64,000 bases of DNA from NCBI RefSeq assembly GCF_001445575.1, contig NZ_CP013200.1, forward strand, positions 1,302,001-1,366,000, given 5' to 3'. The DNA comes from Arthrobacter alpinus (GTDB lineage Bacteria; Actinomycetota; Actinomycetes; Actinomycetales; Micrococcaceae). Positions 56,135 to 64,000 of this stretch are shown one piece after another. The translations under genes were made by a program, and so were the position numbers. Numbering within the stretch: the first letter of the stretch is position 1; the number at the start of each line of letters is the position of its first letter. The notes below the pieces were generated by a model. The model did not search any database. It saw only the letters and a program-made list of their open reading frames with translations, and was not told the DNA's origin.

Positions 56135-57129
56135 CTACAACCAGGTCTTCTTTTTGAAGATGATGTACATGCCGAAGCCCACCAGGAACATCAAGATCAG
56201 CGCAAAGGGGTAGCCAAAGGCCCAGTGCAGTTCCGGCATGTTCTCAAAGTTCATGCCATAAATGGAGCCGACAAAGGAGGGGGCAAACAAAATCGCGGCC
56301 CAGGAAGAGATCTTTTTCATCTGCTCGCTCTCCGCCGCGTTGGCCTCATTCTGACGGTTGGCTGTCAGCGTGCCATCCACCGTTAGGGCGTTCGCCAGCA
56401 GCTGTCGGAACGAATCCGCCCGTGCCGTAACGGACTCAACATGGTCTTCAACATCGCGTAGGTAGCGCTGAAGTTCAACATTCACGTGGTACTTGTCAAA
56501 GCCGCCCTTGAGTCGAACAAGCATGTCGCGCAGCGGGTGGATGGCACGCTGGAACTGAATGACCTCACGGGAGAGCTGGTAGATCCGTCGAGAAACTGTG
56601 GGATCTCCGGCGAATAGCTGGTCTTCAATCTCGTCGATGTCATTTTCCAGACCATTGACCACGGGCTGGTAATCGTCCACTACCTGATCCATGATTGCGT
56701 ACAGAACAGCCTCCGGACCCATGGCCAGAAGCTCGGGATCGGCCTCGAGTCGGGTGCGAGTGGAGGCTAAGCCGGGGGTTTCCGCGTGGCGGATGGTGAC
56801 CACAAAGTCCTTGCCGGTAAAGACATGTAACTCGCCAAACTCCACTGATTCATTCTCATCGATGTATCTGGCGGGACGAAGTACTGTGAAGAGAACGTCG
56901 TCGTACCTCTCCAGCTTGGGGCGCTGGTGGGCCATGATGGTGTCTTCCACAGCAAGTTCATGCAGCGAAAACTCGGCGGCAAGAGAGGTCATTTCCGCCT
57001 CATCGGGGCGGAACATGCCAATCCAGGCCATCCCCCGCAGGCGTCCATGACCTCGTAGGTCTGCTCGAGGTTGATGGGATCGGCGAAGCGCAAGCCGTTC
57101 ACGTATACGGCATTGTCAATGATGGTCAC
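56135..57129 (-). CDS. corA: CorA-type magnesium/cobalt channel, apparent frameshift
   Basis: A pentameric divalent-cation channel of about 331 residues after correction. The C-terminus has the selectivity motif Y-G-M-N-F between two membrane helices (FAPSFVGSIYGMNF and ALILMFLVGFGMYIIF). The cytoplasmic part begins at 57031 in the given frame, but the normal N-terminus (VTIIDNAVYVNGLRFADP, then INLEQTYEVMDACGG) is readable upstream in another frame from GTG 57129. One extra C in the CCCCC run at 57032-57036 (G on the coding strand) joins them. CATAAT lies six bases before that GTG, a leaderless layout that supports the longer start. Confidence 0.87.
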
Positions 57130-57171
57130 TTGCCCATTATGGGTCAGGTGCGTGAGATTTGTGTGCCGGTA

Positions 57172-57687
57172 CTAATCCAACGGGCCCGTGTGCCCCGGAA
57201 TGTGCTTGAAGACCAAGGTTGTCTCAGTGTGTCCCACCGCGGGATCGGTGGTCAGATTATCAAGAACCCAGTCGCGCAGGGCGTCGGTATCGCGGACGGC
57301 AATGTGCAGCAGGTAGTCCACGGAGCCGGAGGTATGGAAAGTGGAAAGCACCTCGGGCAGCAGCGGAACACGTCCGGTGAAGGTGTCGATCTCGTCCCGG
57401 TCATGAGCCCGTAGCCGCACCGCGATCAGAGCCTGCACGGCGCGGCCGATCGAGGCGAGGTTCAGTTTGGCTTCAAACCCCTCAATGGCGCCGCGTTCCA
57501 TGAGGGCGCGGGTGCGCATCAGGGCGGTGGACGGGGCAATGCCCACGGCGTCGGCAAGATCGCGGTTGGTGATCCGGGCATCAGCCACCAGAGTGTCAAT
57601 GATCTGGCGGTCGACGGCGTCCAACGGCTCGGCGTGGAGGCTAGGCTGGGAGTTATCGCGCCGAACGTTCTTCGCTGGTGATGCCAT
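57172..57687 (-). CDS. Lrp/AsnC-family transcriptional regulator
   Basis: About 171 residues. An AsnC-type helix-turn-helix (LDAVDRQIIDTLVADARITNRDLADAVGIAPSTALMRTRAL, read in two parts) is followed by a RAM ligand domain with VPLLPEVLSTFHTSGSVDYLLHIAV. It probably senses an amino acid. ATG 57687 is chosen because GGAGG lies five bases upstream. It might act on a divergent or distant gene; the neighbours give no clue. Confidence 0.9.
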   Translation of the reverse strand: MASPAKNVRRDNSQPSLHAEPLDAVDRQIIDTLVADARITNRDLADAVGIAPSTALMRTRALMERGAIEGFEAKLNLASIGRAVQALIAVRLRAHDRDEIDTFTGRVPLLPEVLSTFHTSGSVDYLLHIAVRDTDALRDWVLDNLTTDPAVGHTETTLVFKHIPGHTGPLD

Positions 57688-57840
57688 GGGATCCTCCAAG
57701 GTAGGCGTAATGTGCCGAGATGAACGTGATTGTAACGTCCGTTAGTTCGCCATCCTAGCAAATTTCCGAACAATTGCCCGAACGCCATGGGGATGACTGG
57801 ATCGTGAGTTCCGCAGCCTGTCACCGGCGTGGCGGATGCC

Positions 57841-58875
57841 CTAGAGTTCGTGCAGGAATTCCGCAATGATGGTCGCTGCCGGACCGGCTTGGGCGTCTTT
57901 CCAACCTGTCCCGGCCCACAGGTTCACAGCCCGCGGATCATTCGCTGCTGCCGCGGCCGCCCGCAGCGGAGCTGTCAGGAAATGAACCTCGGGATAGGCG
58001 TCAGGGGCGGTTGCCGTGTGATCGCGGAGAAAATCGTTGACCAGAGCACGGGCCGGCTTACCGGTAAAGGCCCGGGTCATGGCTGTGTGCGTGTAAGCGG
58101 GGTCCGCCAGGGCGTTCTTGTGAAGCGGCCGGGCCCCGCTCTCATCGGTACGGATCAGGGCAGTCCCGAGGGCCACCGCAATGGCTCCGGCGGCCAGAGC
58201 GGCTTTGGCCTGCGCCGGAGAACTGACGCCGCCTGCACCCACCAAGGGCAGGCGCACGGCAGAACGAACTTCGGCCAGCAGCTGTGGCAGCGTTGCGTGT
58301 GCGCTGGTTGAGCCCCCACCGGGGAGGAACGCTGCTGTGTGCCCACCTGCGCTGGCGTGCTGCACCACCAGCGCATCAACTCCCGTGGCCGCTGCTGCCG
58401 CAGCCTCTGGCGCCGACGTCACGGATGCCACCACCCGTGTACCGACCCTATGCAGCTGAGCAACCACTTCGGCCGGCGCAAGGCCGAAGGTAAAACTGAC
58501 CACAGGAACAGGTTCGGCCAGCAGTAACGCAATCTTTTCGTCCCAGAAATCCTGCACCCGTGGATCCTGTTGGGGTGGCGCCGTCAGGGGCACCTCGGCG
58601 CCATACCGGGAAGCGGTGGCAAGCAACTCTGACCGGTAGGCGGCGAGCTCGAGCGCGGCGCTGGCAGCCAGCGGCGTTGACCGCGGAACGAACAAATTCA
58701 CGCCAAAATCAACCCCGGTGGCACGCAACGGTGCCATGTGGGCGGCGAGTTGCTCAGCGGTCTTATACCCACCGGCGGCGAAGGCAAAGGCACCGGCGAC
58801 CTGGGCCGCCAAGGCGAGTGCCGTCGTCGTAGTTCCGCCAGCCATGGGTGCGGCAATCAAGGGTGTCATGAACAT
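57841..58875 (-). CDS. Nitronate monooxygenase (2-nitropropane dioxygenase family)
   Basis: A 344-residue FMN-binding TIM barrel. IAAPMAGGTTTTALALAAQVAGAFAF opens it; VDALVVQHASAGGHTAAFLPGGG carries the active-site His, and PLVGAGGVSSPAQAKAALAAGAIAVALGTALIRTDESGA forms the phosphate-binding end. The family oxidises alkyl nitronates, including the toxin propionate 3-nitronate. Only 17 bp separate it from the divergent kinase gene, so both probably have very short or no leaders. Confidence 0.9.
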   Translation of the reverse strand: MFMTPLIAAPMAGGTTTTALALAAQVAGAFAFAAGGYKTAEQLAAHMAPLRATGVDFGVNLFVPRSTPLAASAALELAAYRSELLATASRYGAEVPLTAPPQQDPRVQDFWDEKIALLLAEPVPVVSFTFGLAPAEVVAQLHRVGTRVVASVTSAPEAAAAAATGVDALVVQHASAGGHTAAFLPGGGSTSAHATLPQLLAEVRSAVRLPLVGAGGVSSPAQAKAALAAGAIAVALGTALIRTDESGARPLHKNALADPAYTHTAMTRAFTGKPARALVNDFLRDHTATAPDAYPEVHFLTAPLRAAAAAANDPRAVNLWAGTGWKDAQAGPAATIIAEFLHEL

Positions 58876-58892
58876 GCCATTAGTCTAGAGGT

Positions 58893-59807
58893 GTGAACAA
58901 AAACACCTTAAAAACTCCCTCCGCTCCGTCGCGCTTTGTGGGCCTGGATATTGGCGGCTCGAAGACGCGCGGGATCGTCTGGACGGACGGCGCGGTCACC
59001 AGCGACGCCAGCGTGGGCAGCACTAATGTGCAGAACGAACGCCCCGAAACGGCCGTGGAGAACATGGCAGCACTCTTCGCGAAGCTCAATGTTGACGGTG
59101 TCACTCACGTTCTGGCTGGTGCCGGCGGGGTGGACACGGACGACGACGCCTCCGCGCTGAGGAGCCTGATCGCACCTTTTGTGCCGGGTGCGCAGCTTGA
59201 GGTGGTGCATGACACGCGCTTGTTACTGGCCGCTGCGGGTGCAACCTCGGGGGTGGCCGTGATCGCCGGAACGGGCTCCGCCGCTTGGGGCATCAACGAA
59301 ACAGGAGAGCAGGCTCGAGCTGGTGGCTGGGGCTATTTGCTCGGCGATGAGGGCAGCGGGTATTGGTTGGCGCGCGAAACCGTGCGGTACAGCCTGCGGC
59401 GGATGGATGCCGGGGCGCCCATTGACGCCCTGACGTCCGCACTGCTTGACTACTGCGGGCTGAATGAACCGCAGTCCCTGATTGCCCATTTCCATCAAGG
59501 CACGTCACGGCGCTACTGGGCTGCGGCTTCACCGGTGATTTTCGCGGCGGCCGAAAACGGCCACGAGCATGCGCTGATGCTCGTGGACCGCGCGGGAGCA
59601 GATTTGGCCCAGATGGCCGCAGAAGTTGCCGGCCAGCTGAGGATCGCCGGTCCCGTGGTGCTGGGAAGTGGCATGGGCAGCAATGTCCCGGCGCTCCAGG
59701 ACGCGTTCAGCTCCCATCTGGCTCAGCGCGGGCTCCACGACGTGCAGATCCTGCGTCAGGACCCCATTTTTGGCATCCCGCTCCTGATGGCACCGGCTCT
59801 GGCTTAA
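58893..59807 (+). CDS. BadF-type sugar kinase (N-acetylglucosamine kinase-like)
   Basis: A 304-residue ASKHA ATPase: VGLDIGGSKTRGIVW (phosphate 1), GVAVIAGTGSAAWGIN (phosphate 2), GGWGYLLGDEGSGYWLARE (the GlcNAc kinase signature) and VVLGSGMGSNVPAL (adenosine). It likely phosphorylates GlcNAc or a related amino sugar inside the cell, a natural partner for the hexosaminidase at 49-53 kb. GTG 58893 lies six bases after TAGTCT, so the message is probably leaderless. Confidence 0.85.
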   Translation: MNKNTLKTPSAPSRFVGLDIGGSKTRGIVWTDGAVTSDASVGSTNVQNERPETAVENMAALFAKLNVDGVTHVLAGAGGVDTDDDASALRSLIAPFVPGAQLEVVHDTRLLLAAAGATSGVAVIAGTGSAAWGINETGEQARAGGWGYLLGDEGSGYWLARETVRYSLRRMDAGAPIDALTSALLDYCGLNEPQSLIAHFHQGTSRRYWAAASPVIFAAAENGHEHALMLVDRAGADLAQMAAEVAGQLRIAGPVVLGSGMGSNVPALQDAFSSHLAQRGLHDVQILRQDPIFGIPLLMAPALA

Positions 59808-59833
59808 CCAGAGCAGATTTAACCAGAGCAGCT

Positions 59834-60853
59834 TTAGGGGGCTGGCGGGGGAGCGGTGCTCGCCCGCACCATGAGGCTCGGGGCTACCAAGTCCGGGGGT
59901 GTGCTGATTTCCGGGTTGGTGATTTGGGCGACCAGACGCTGCACTGCACGGCGGCCGGTGTCCTCGAAGGACTGGCGGACAGTTGTCAGTGGCGGGTTGG
60001 AATATGCTGCCAGATCAATGTCATCGATCCCCACCACGGAAACGTCTTCGGGGATGCGCCGGCCCAGCTCGGTGAGGGCGCGGATGACACCAAAGGCCAT
60101 TTCATCACTGGCCACGAAGATGGCTGTTACCTCGGGCATGCGTCCCAAGATCAGGCCGTTGTGGTAACCGGACTCCGGGCTCCAGTCACCGTGTAGTTCC
60201 GGCGGAACCTCGCAGCCGGCCTCTTGCAAGGTGCGCCTCCAGCTATTCAAACGGCTCGAAGCGTCCGACCATTCAAGGGGGCCGGCAAGATGCCACACGG
60301 TCTTATGGCCCAGGTCCAGAAGGTGTTTGGTGGCCATAACGGCTGCCAGGTCTTGGTCTACACCCACCATGCGATCACCCATGCCTGAAGAACCGTCAGT
60401 GTTGACAGTGGGTATACGCGCGGTGATCTTGGCAACCTGCTCCACGGCTTCTTGCAGCGGGGCAGCAATGATGATGCCGTCCACGCCCTGGAAGACCAGA
60501 CGACTCACGGCGTCGATCACGCTCTGCGTGCTCAGGCTGGACGTCACGGAATTCACTGTGTAGCCAGCCTCGCGGGCGCCCAACTCAACACCCAGAGCCA
60601 ACGATGAACGTGAGTAATTATTGGTGGCCAACGTCAGCACGCCAATGGTCTTGGACCGTCCGGTCACCAAGGCCCGGGCCGTGTTGTTGCGGCGGTAGCC
60701 CAGCTCGTCAATGACGGCCTGCACCCGCCGGCGCGTACTGTCCTGAACATTGGGGTGCTCGTTGAGTACTCGCGATACCGTTTGCGCGGAGACACCCGCC
60801 GCAGCCGCGACGTCCCGCATTGCTGGACCGCGGTCATATTGCTGCGTACTCAT
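59834..60853 (-). CDS. LacI-family regulator of the GH35 beta-galactosidase
   Basis: About 339 residues. MRDVAAAAGVSAQTVSRVLNEHPNV is the DNA-binding domain (about residues 12-36), then the hinge RRNNTARALVTGRSKTIGVL and effector domain ending VGIDDIDLAAYSNPPLTTVRQSFEDTGRRAV. ATG 60853 (MSTQQYD) is preferred over the frame to 60931. Two palindromic sites lie in the 203-bp gap to the divergent GH35 gene. It resembles the broken LacI at 3419 (HGDWSPESGYHNG versus DWSAESGYSAG). Confidence 0.92.
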   Translation of the reverse strand: MSTQQYDRGPAMRDVAAAAGVSAQTVSRVLNEHPNVQDSTRRRVQAVIDELGYRRNNTARALVTGRSKTIGVLTLATNNYSRSSLALGVELGAREAGYTVNSVTSSLSTQSVIDAVSRLVFQGVDGIIIAAPLQEAVEQVAKITARIPTVNTDGSSGMGDRMVGVDQDLAAVMATKHLLDLGHKTVWHLAGPLEWSDASSRLNSWRRTLQEAGCEVPPELHGDWSPESGYHNGLILGRMPEVTAIFVASDEMAFGVIRALTELGRRIPEDVSVVGIDDIDLAAYSNPPLTTVRQSFEDTGRRAVQRLVAQITNPEISTPPDLVAPSLMVRASTAPPPAP

Positions 60854-60922
60854 ATTCTTCCTTGGGGTGGGCGGGCCTTGGCCGGGATAAAACTGGAGGT
60901 TGACTGTGGGGCCAAGTCTAGT

Positions 60923-60937
60923 TGTTAGCATGTAACA
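60923..60937. promoter_or_regulatory. LacI-type operator near the regulator gene
   Basis: TGTTA-GCATG-TAACA is a perfect inverted repeat 70 bp upstream of the LacI start. With the site at 61001 it brackets the divergent promoter region, suggesting autorepression. Confidence 0.65.
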
Positions 60938-61000
60938 TACAGTGAATTCGCCTAAAATTGGCGGGTCATATTCTCATTATTGGTATGCTGGCGCTAGGAT

Positions 61001-61014
61001 TGTTATCCATAACA
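61001..61014. promoter_or_regulatory. LacI-type operator of the GH35 gene
   Basis: TGTTATCCATAACA is a perfect 14-bp palindrome 43 bp before the GH35 start and just after a TAGGAT (60995-61000) that could be the -10 box. A repressor bound here would block initiation. Confidence 0.75.
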
Positions 61015-61056
61015 GATTTGCTGCTTTTTTACGTCTACCTTGTGCCAGGAGTTTAG

Positions 61057-63003
61057 TTGTCAACGTTTGTGACCTCGTCAGGTACTGCCCGCGTTAGTAG
61101 TGCCCTCGGGGCGGAAGACTCGGCTGCTCCGGCCCAGGCGTCGGCGCCTGCACAGGCACTGAGCTACTCGGATCGTTTGCTCTTCAAGAACGGACATCCG
61201 CACCGCATCATTGCCGGCGCCATCCACTACTTCAGGATTCACCCTGAGCAGTGGCAGGACCGGATCGACCGTCTGGTGACCCTGGGCGTCAATACGCTGG
61301 ACACGTACGTGGCCTGGAACTTCCATCAGCCGTATGCCGATGTGGCCCCCGACTTTACCGGCTGGAAGGATCTGGCCAAGTTCATCACTCTGGCGGGGGA
61401 CTCTGGGTTGGATGTCATTGTGCGCCCCGGGCCCTACATTTGCGCCGAATGGGACAACGGGGGCTTCCCCTCCTGGGCCATTTCCGATCCCGAGATGGTG
61501 CTGCGATCATCTGATCCGTTATTCACCAACGCGGTGGAACGATGGTTCGACCAGCTGGTGCCTGTCATTGCGCCGCTGCAGGCCTGCAATGGCGGCCCCG
61601 TGATTGCTGTCCAAATTGAAAATGAGTATGGCAGCTACGGCGACGACCAGGAATACTTGCGCTGGAACCGTAAAGCCCTGCTGGATCGCGGTATTACCGA
61701 GATGCTCTTCACGGCCGACGGCGGCACCGACTACTTCCTCGATGGCGGCGCCTTGCCGGATACCTGGGCCGCGGCAACGCTTGGATCCAGAGGCGAGGAG
61801 GCAGACGCCATCTGGGAACGCCGTCGTCCGGGTGAACCGTTCTTCACCGTTGAGTTCTGGAACGGTTGGTTTGACCACTGGGGCGAAGACCACCACACCC
61901 GCGCCGGTGTAGACGCGGCGTCCGAAGCCAGGAAAATCCTTGACGTTGACGGATCCATCTGCCTCTACATGGCCCACGGTGGCACTAACTTTGGTCTGGG
62001 GTCCGGGGCCAATCACGACGGCGCCATCCAACCCACCATCACCAGTTACGACTCCGATGCGCCCATTGCCGAGGACGGCCGCCTGACCGAAAAATTCCAT
62101 GCCATGCGGGAAGCATTCTTTGCAGCCTCAGGACGCGAGCTCACCCCCATCCCCGAGCATTTGGAACGGCCAGCACCTGTCATCCCGGCCTGCACCTTTG
62201 AGCTGAGCCGTGGCACGGCCCTGTTGGACTTTGTCCGCGCCATTAAGCCGGTGCACAGCGTCAAGCCGCTGTCCTTTGAAAAGCTTGGACTTGACCGTGG
62301 CCTGGTCCATTACAGTGCCAAGGCGGTTCTACCCGCAGGTGAGGCCACTATCAAGATTCGCGGGCTGCATGACCGCGCCTATCTTTGGGTGGACGGTAAC
62401 TACGTGGGTGTGTTGACGGACGCCAACGGCGAGACCGGCGTGAACGTCACTACCGGTGGGGGACTGGCCGCACTGGAAATCCTCGTGGAGAACCAAGGGC
62501 GCATCAATTACGGGCCGTTCTTTGGTCAGGGCAAGGGAATTTTGGATGGCGTCTTGATCAACCAGCGCTACGTCTTCCAGTGGGATCAGCGCCCCGTCAA
62601 CTTGGAAATGCCCTTGGCGGAGCTGCTCCACGTAGCTGCCGACTCCGTGGCTACCACGGCGTCTGGTTCTATTGCGTCTGGTTCTACCAGGTCAGCTGAA
62701 ACCGAGTCAGACCCGGCTGGCGCGGGGTACTTCCACGGTGAACTGCACATTGGTGAACCGGCCGATACTTACCTAGCCCTTCCAGGCTTTGGCAAAGGTG
62801 TGGTCTGGGTGAACGGATTCTTGCTGGGCCGTTTCTGGGAGGTGGGACCGCAGGTGACGCTTTATGTTCCTGCTCCGTTGCTGACGGCCGGTGCAAACAC
62901 GATCACGGTGCTTGAGTTGGAACACGGCGGGACGCACGGCGAACTCCTCGAAGAAGCCAATTTGGGTCTGGTCGGGGTAACGTATATTGAGGATTTGGGG
63001 TAG
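61057..63003 (+). CDS. GH35 beta-galactosidase
   Basis: A 648-residue enzyme that removes terminal beta-galactose, as from galactans or lactose. RIIAGAIHYFRIHPEQWQDRI and TLDTYVAWNFHQP open the barrel. The acid/base is E190 in IENEYG; the nucleophile is E266 in VEFWNGWFDHWG. C-terminal beta domains follow, with a Ser/Thr/Ala-rich loop at about 530-550 (TTASGSIASGSTRSAETES), and GFGKGVVWVNGFLLGRFW, typical of the jelly-roll end. There is no signal peptide, so it acts in the cytoplasm. TTG 61057 follows CCAGGAG (61046-61051). Confidence 0.93.
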   Translation: MSTFVTSSGTARVSSALGAEDSAAPAQASAPAQALSYSDRLLFKNGHPHRIIAGAIHYFRIHPEQWQDRIDRLVTLGVNTLDTYVAWNFHQPYADVAPDFTGWKDLAKFITLAGDSGLDVIVRPGPYICAEWDNGGFPSWAISDPEMVLRSSDPLFTNAVERWFDQLVPVIAPLQACNGGPVIAVQIENEYGSYGDDQEYLRWNRKALLDRGITEMLFTADGGTDYFLDGGALPDTWAAATLGSRGEEADAIWERRRPGEPFFTVEFWNGWFDHWGEDHHTRAGVDAASEARKILDVDGSICLYMAHGGTNFGLGSGANHDGAIQPTITSYDSDAPIAEDGRLTEKFHAMREAFFAASGRELTPIPEHLERPAPVIPACTFELSRGTALLDFVRAIKPVHSVKPLSFEKLGLDRGLVHYSAKAVLPAGEATIKIRGLHDRAYLWVDGNYVGVLTDANGETGVNVTTGGGLAALEILVENQGRINYGPFFGQGKGILDGVLINQRYVFQWDQRPVNLEMPLAELLHVAADSVATTASGSIASGSTRSAETESDPAGAGYFHGELHIGEPADTYLALPGFGKGVVWVNGFLLGRFWEVGPQVTLYVPAPLLTAGANTITVLELEHGGTHGELLEEANLGLVGVTYIEDLG

Positions 63004-63069
63004 CCGCAGCTAGCTAACCAAGCAGTCAAGAATTCAGTCAATATAGCAGTCAACGTCAGGGAGTTGCAG

Positions 63070-64000
63070 GTGCGCAAGAGGCTAGTTGCCGCACTCAGTG
63101 CGTGCCTGGTGCTGGGTACACTCGCCGCCTGCACTCCCGAACCCATCGTGAGCATCCCCAACAGCTCACTGTCGGAAGAGGCGCCGGTGCTGAAGATATC
63201 CGCGCCGGTGTCTCCCTCAGGTGCCAGCGTCCAAGAAGGCCTCTTAGTCTCACAGGTCTATGCGGCGGCAATCAAGGCAGCCGGAATCCAGGCCGTGGTG
63301 GAACCCGCCGCGGCAACGGCCAAGGAGCAAATCTCCAGTTTGGAAACAGGCGGCAGTGACATTGCTCCTGCGTACTCACGGGAGTTGTTGGCTTCTTTGG
63401 CGCCAAGCGCTGCGGCGGAGTCTGCGGCCGACGTCGTAAATGCGTTGAAGAAAGCTCTGCCCGAAGGCATCAGCATGCTCGACGCCGCGAAAGCACAGGA
63501 CAGCGACAATCTGGTAGTGACGGCCGCAACGGCGGAAAAATACCAGCTGAAATCCATCGAGGATCTCGCCAAGGTGTGCAACACGTTGGTGCTGGGTGGT
63601 CCGGCCACTTTCCAGCCCAGCGGCAGAGGGCTTGCTGGGTTGGGCAGTGACTACAACTGTGTGCCGAAGAAGTATGTGGCCCTGGAACCGCTGTTTGACG
63701 GCAGCAAAGAGGATGTCTTGTGGGCGCTCTTGCGTGATGAGATTCAAGTTGCCGACATCCACAGTTCAGCTCCCGCGATCGTCGATAATGCGCTGGTGCC
63801 GCTGACAGACACCAAGCAGCTGTTCCCGGCTCAGAATGTGGTCCCGCTGGTGGACAGCAAAACAGTGCCACCGGAGGTCCAAGCAATTCTCAACAAGGTC
63901 AGCGCAGCACTGACCACTGAGGAATTGGCCAATCTGAGCAGACTGGCCCAGGACCGGCACTTCGGTGACGTCTCCGAGGTAGCAACGGCCTGGCTTAGCC
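63070..64000 (+). CDS. Glycine betaine/choline-type ABC binding lipoprotein (truncated by window end)
   Basis: From GTG 63070 (AGGGAG at 63057-63062), 310 codons are visible. The lipoprotein signal ends TLAAC (Cys at residue 21). VLKISAPVSPSGASVQEGLLVSQVYAAAIKAAGIQ and ETGGSDIAPAYSRELLASL match the OpuAC/ProX family of quaternary amine and osmoprotectant binding proteins, with two lobes. The partner permease and ATPase would lie beyond the window. The protein is complete to about residue 310 and probably near its natural end. Confidence 0.85.
   Translation, partial: MRKRLVAALSACLVLGTLAACTPEPIVSIPNSSLSEEAPVLKISAPVSPSGASVQEGLLVSQVYAAAIKAAGIQAVVEPAAATAKEQISSLETGGSDIAPAYSRELLASLAPSAAAESAADVVNALKKALPEGISMLDAAKAQDSDNLVVTAATAEKYQLKSIEDLAKVCNTLVLGGPATFQPSGRGLAGLGSDYNCVPKKYVALEPLFDGSKEDVLWALLRDEIQVADIHSSAPAIVDNALVPLTDTKQLFPAQNVVPLVDSKTVPPEVQAILNKVSAALTTEELANLSRLAQDRHFGDVSEVATAWLS

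Overview
The window reads as chromosomal DNA of a high-GC Gram-positive bacterium of the Micrococcaceae, most likely Arthrobacter in the broad sense. The basis is a FurA-type regulator with a leaderless promoter, a DUF222/HNH protein, a meso-diaminopimelate dehydrogenase, a DivIVA mini-protein, Tat and lipoprotein signals, and many start codons placed 6-7 bases after a TAGNNT-type -10 box. No rRNA, tRNA, CRISPR array, insertion sequence or phage gene was recognised. The genus is an inference from style and content, not from a database match.

Region 1 (0-2.3 kb) holds a membrane protein, an autoregulated Fur repressor, a small protein built from four 14-residue PGSYVT repeats, and a VOC-family protein. 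Region 2 (2.3-32.7 kb) is a dense sugar-utilisation island. It has: an aldose 1-epimerase and LacI regulator; a YtfQRT-YjfF-type importer divergent from araB-araD-araA, with matching operators; a three-component importer plus a sugar dehydrogenase, divergent from a tightly overlapping dgoD-lactonase-KDG kinase-aldolase-ROK operon (a complete non-phosphorylating-entry, De Ley-Doudoroff-like route); a Tat-exported GH16 enzyme; and a second three-component importer with aldose epimerase, LacI regulator and a GH2 glycosidase. The sum suggests feeding on plant arabinogalactan or similar polymers.

Region 3 (32.8-49 kb) is mostly general metabolism: a GAP-family membrane protein, a small lipoprotein with a coupled 35-residue ORF, ddh (lysine/peptidoglycan), a dienelactone hydrolase-like protein, an ABC-F ATPase, a large repeat-rich DUF222/HNH protein, a penicillin-binding protein, a DivIVA protein, a TetR-controlled ABC exporter, a NUDIX hydrolase, malate dehydrogenase and a lipase remnant. 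Region 4 (49-64 kb) has a 1493-residue cell-wall-linked GH20 hexosaminidase, a nitroreductase, a GNAT-AAA+ fusion, CorA, an Lrp regulator, a nitronate monooxygenase, a BadF-type (GlcNAc-like) kinase, a LacI regulator with a GH35 beta-galactosidase, and the start of a glycine-betaine-type binding protein cut by the window end.

Five genes (LacI at 3.4 kb, lactonase at 19 kb, GH2 at 30.8 kb, lipoprotein at 33.7 kb, CorA at 56 kb) are each broken by the apparent loss of one G from a coding-strand G run. The uniform pattern points to a homopolymer sequencing or assembly error rather than five real pseudogenes. The most interesting unexplained items are the Fur-linked PGSYVT repeat protein, the GNAT-AAA+ fusion, and the set of related LacI-type operators across the sugar island.
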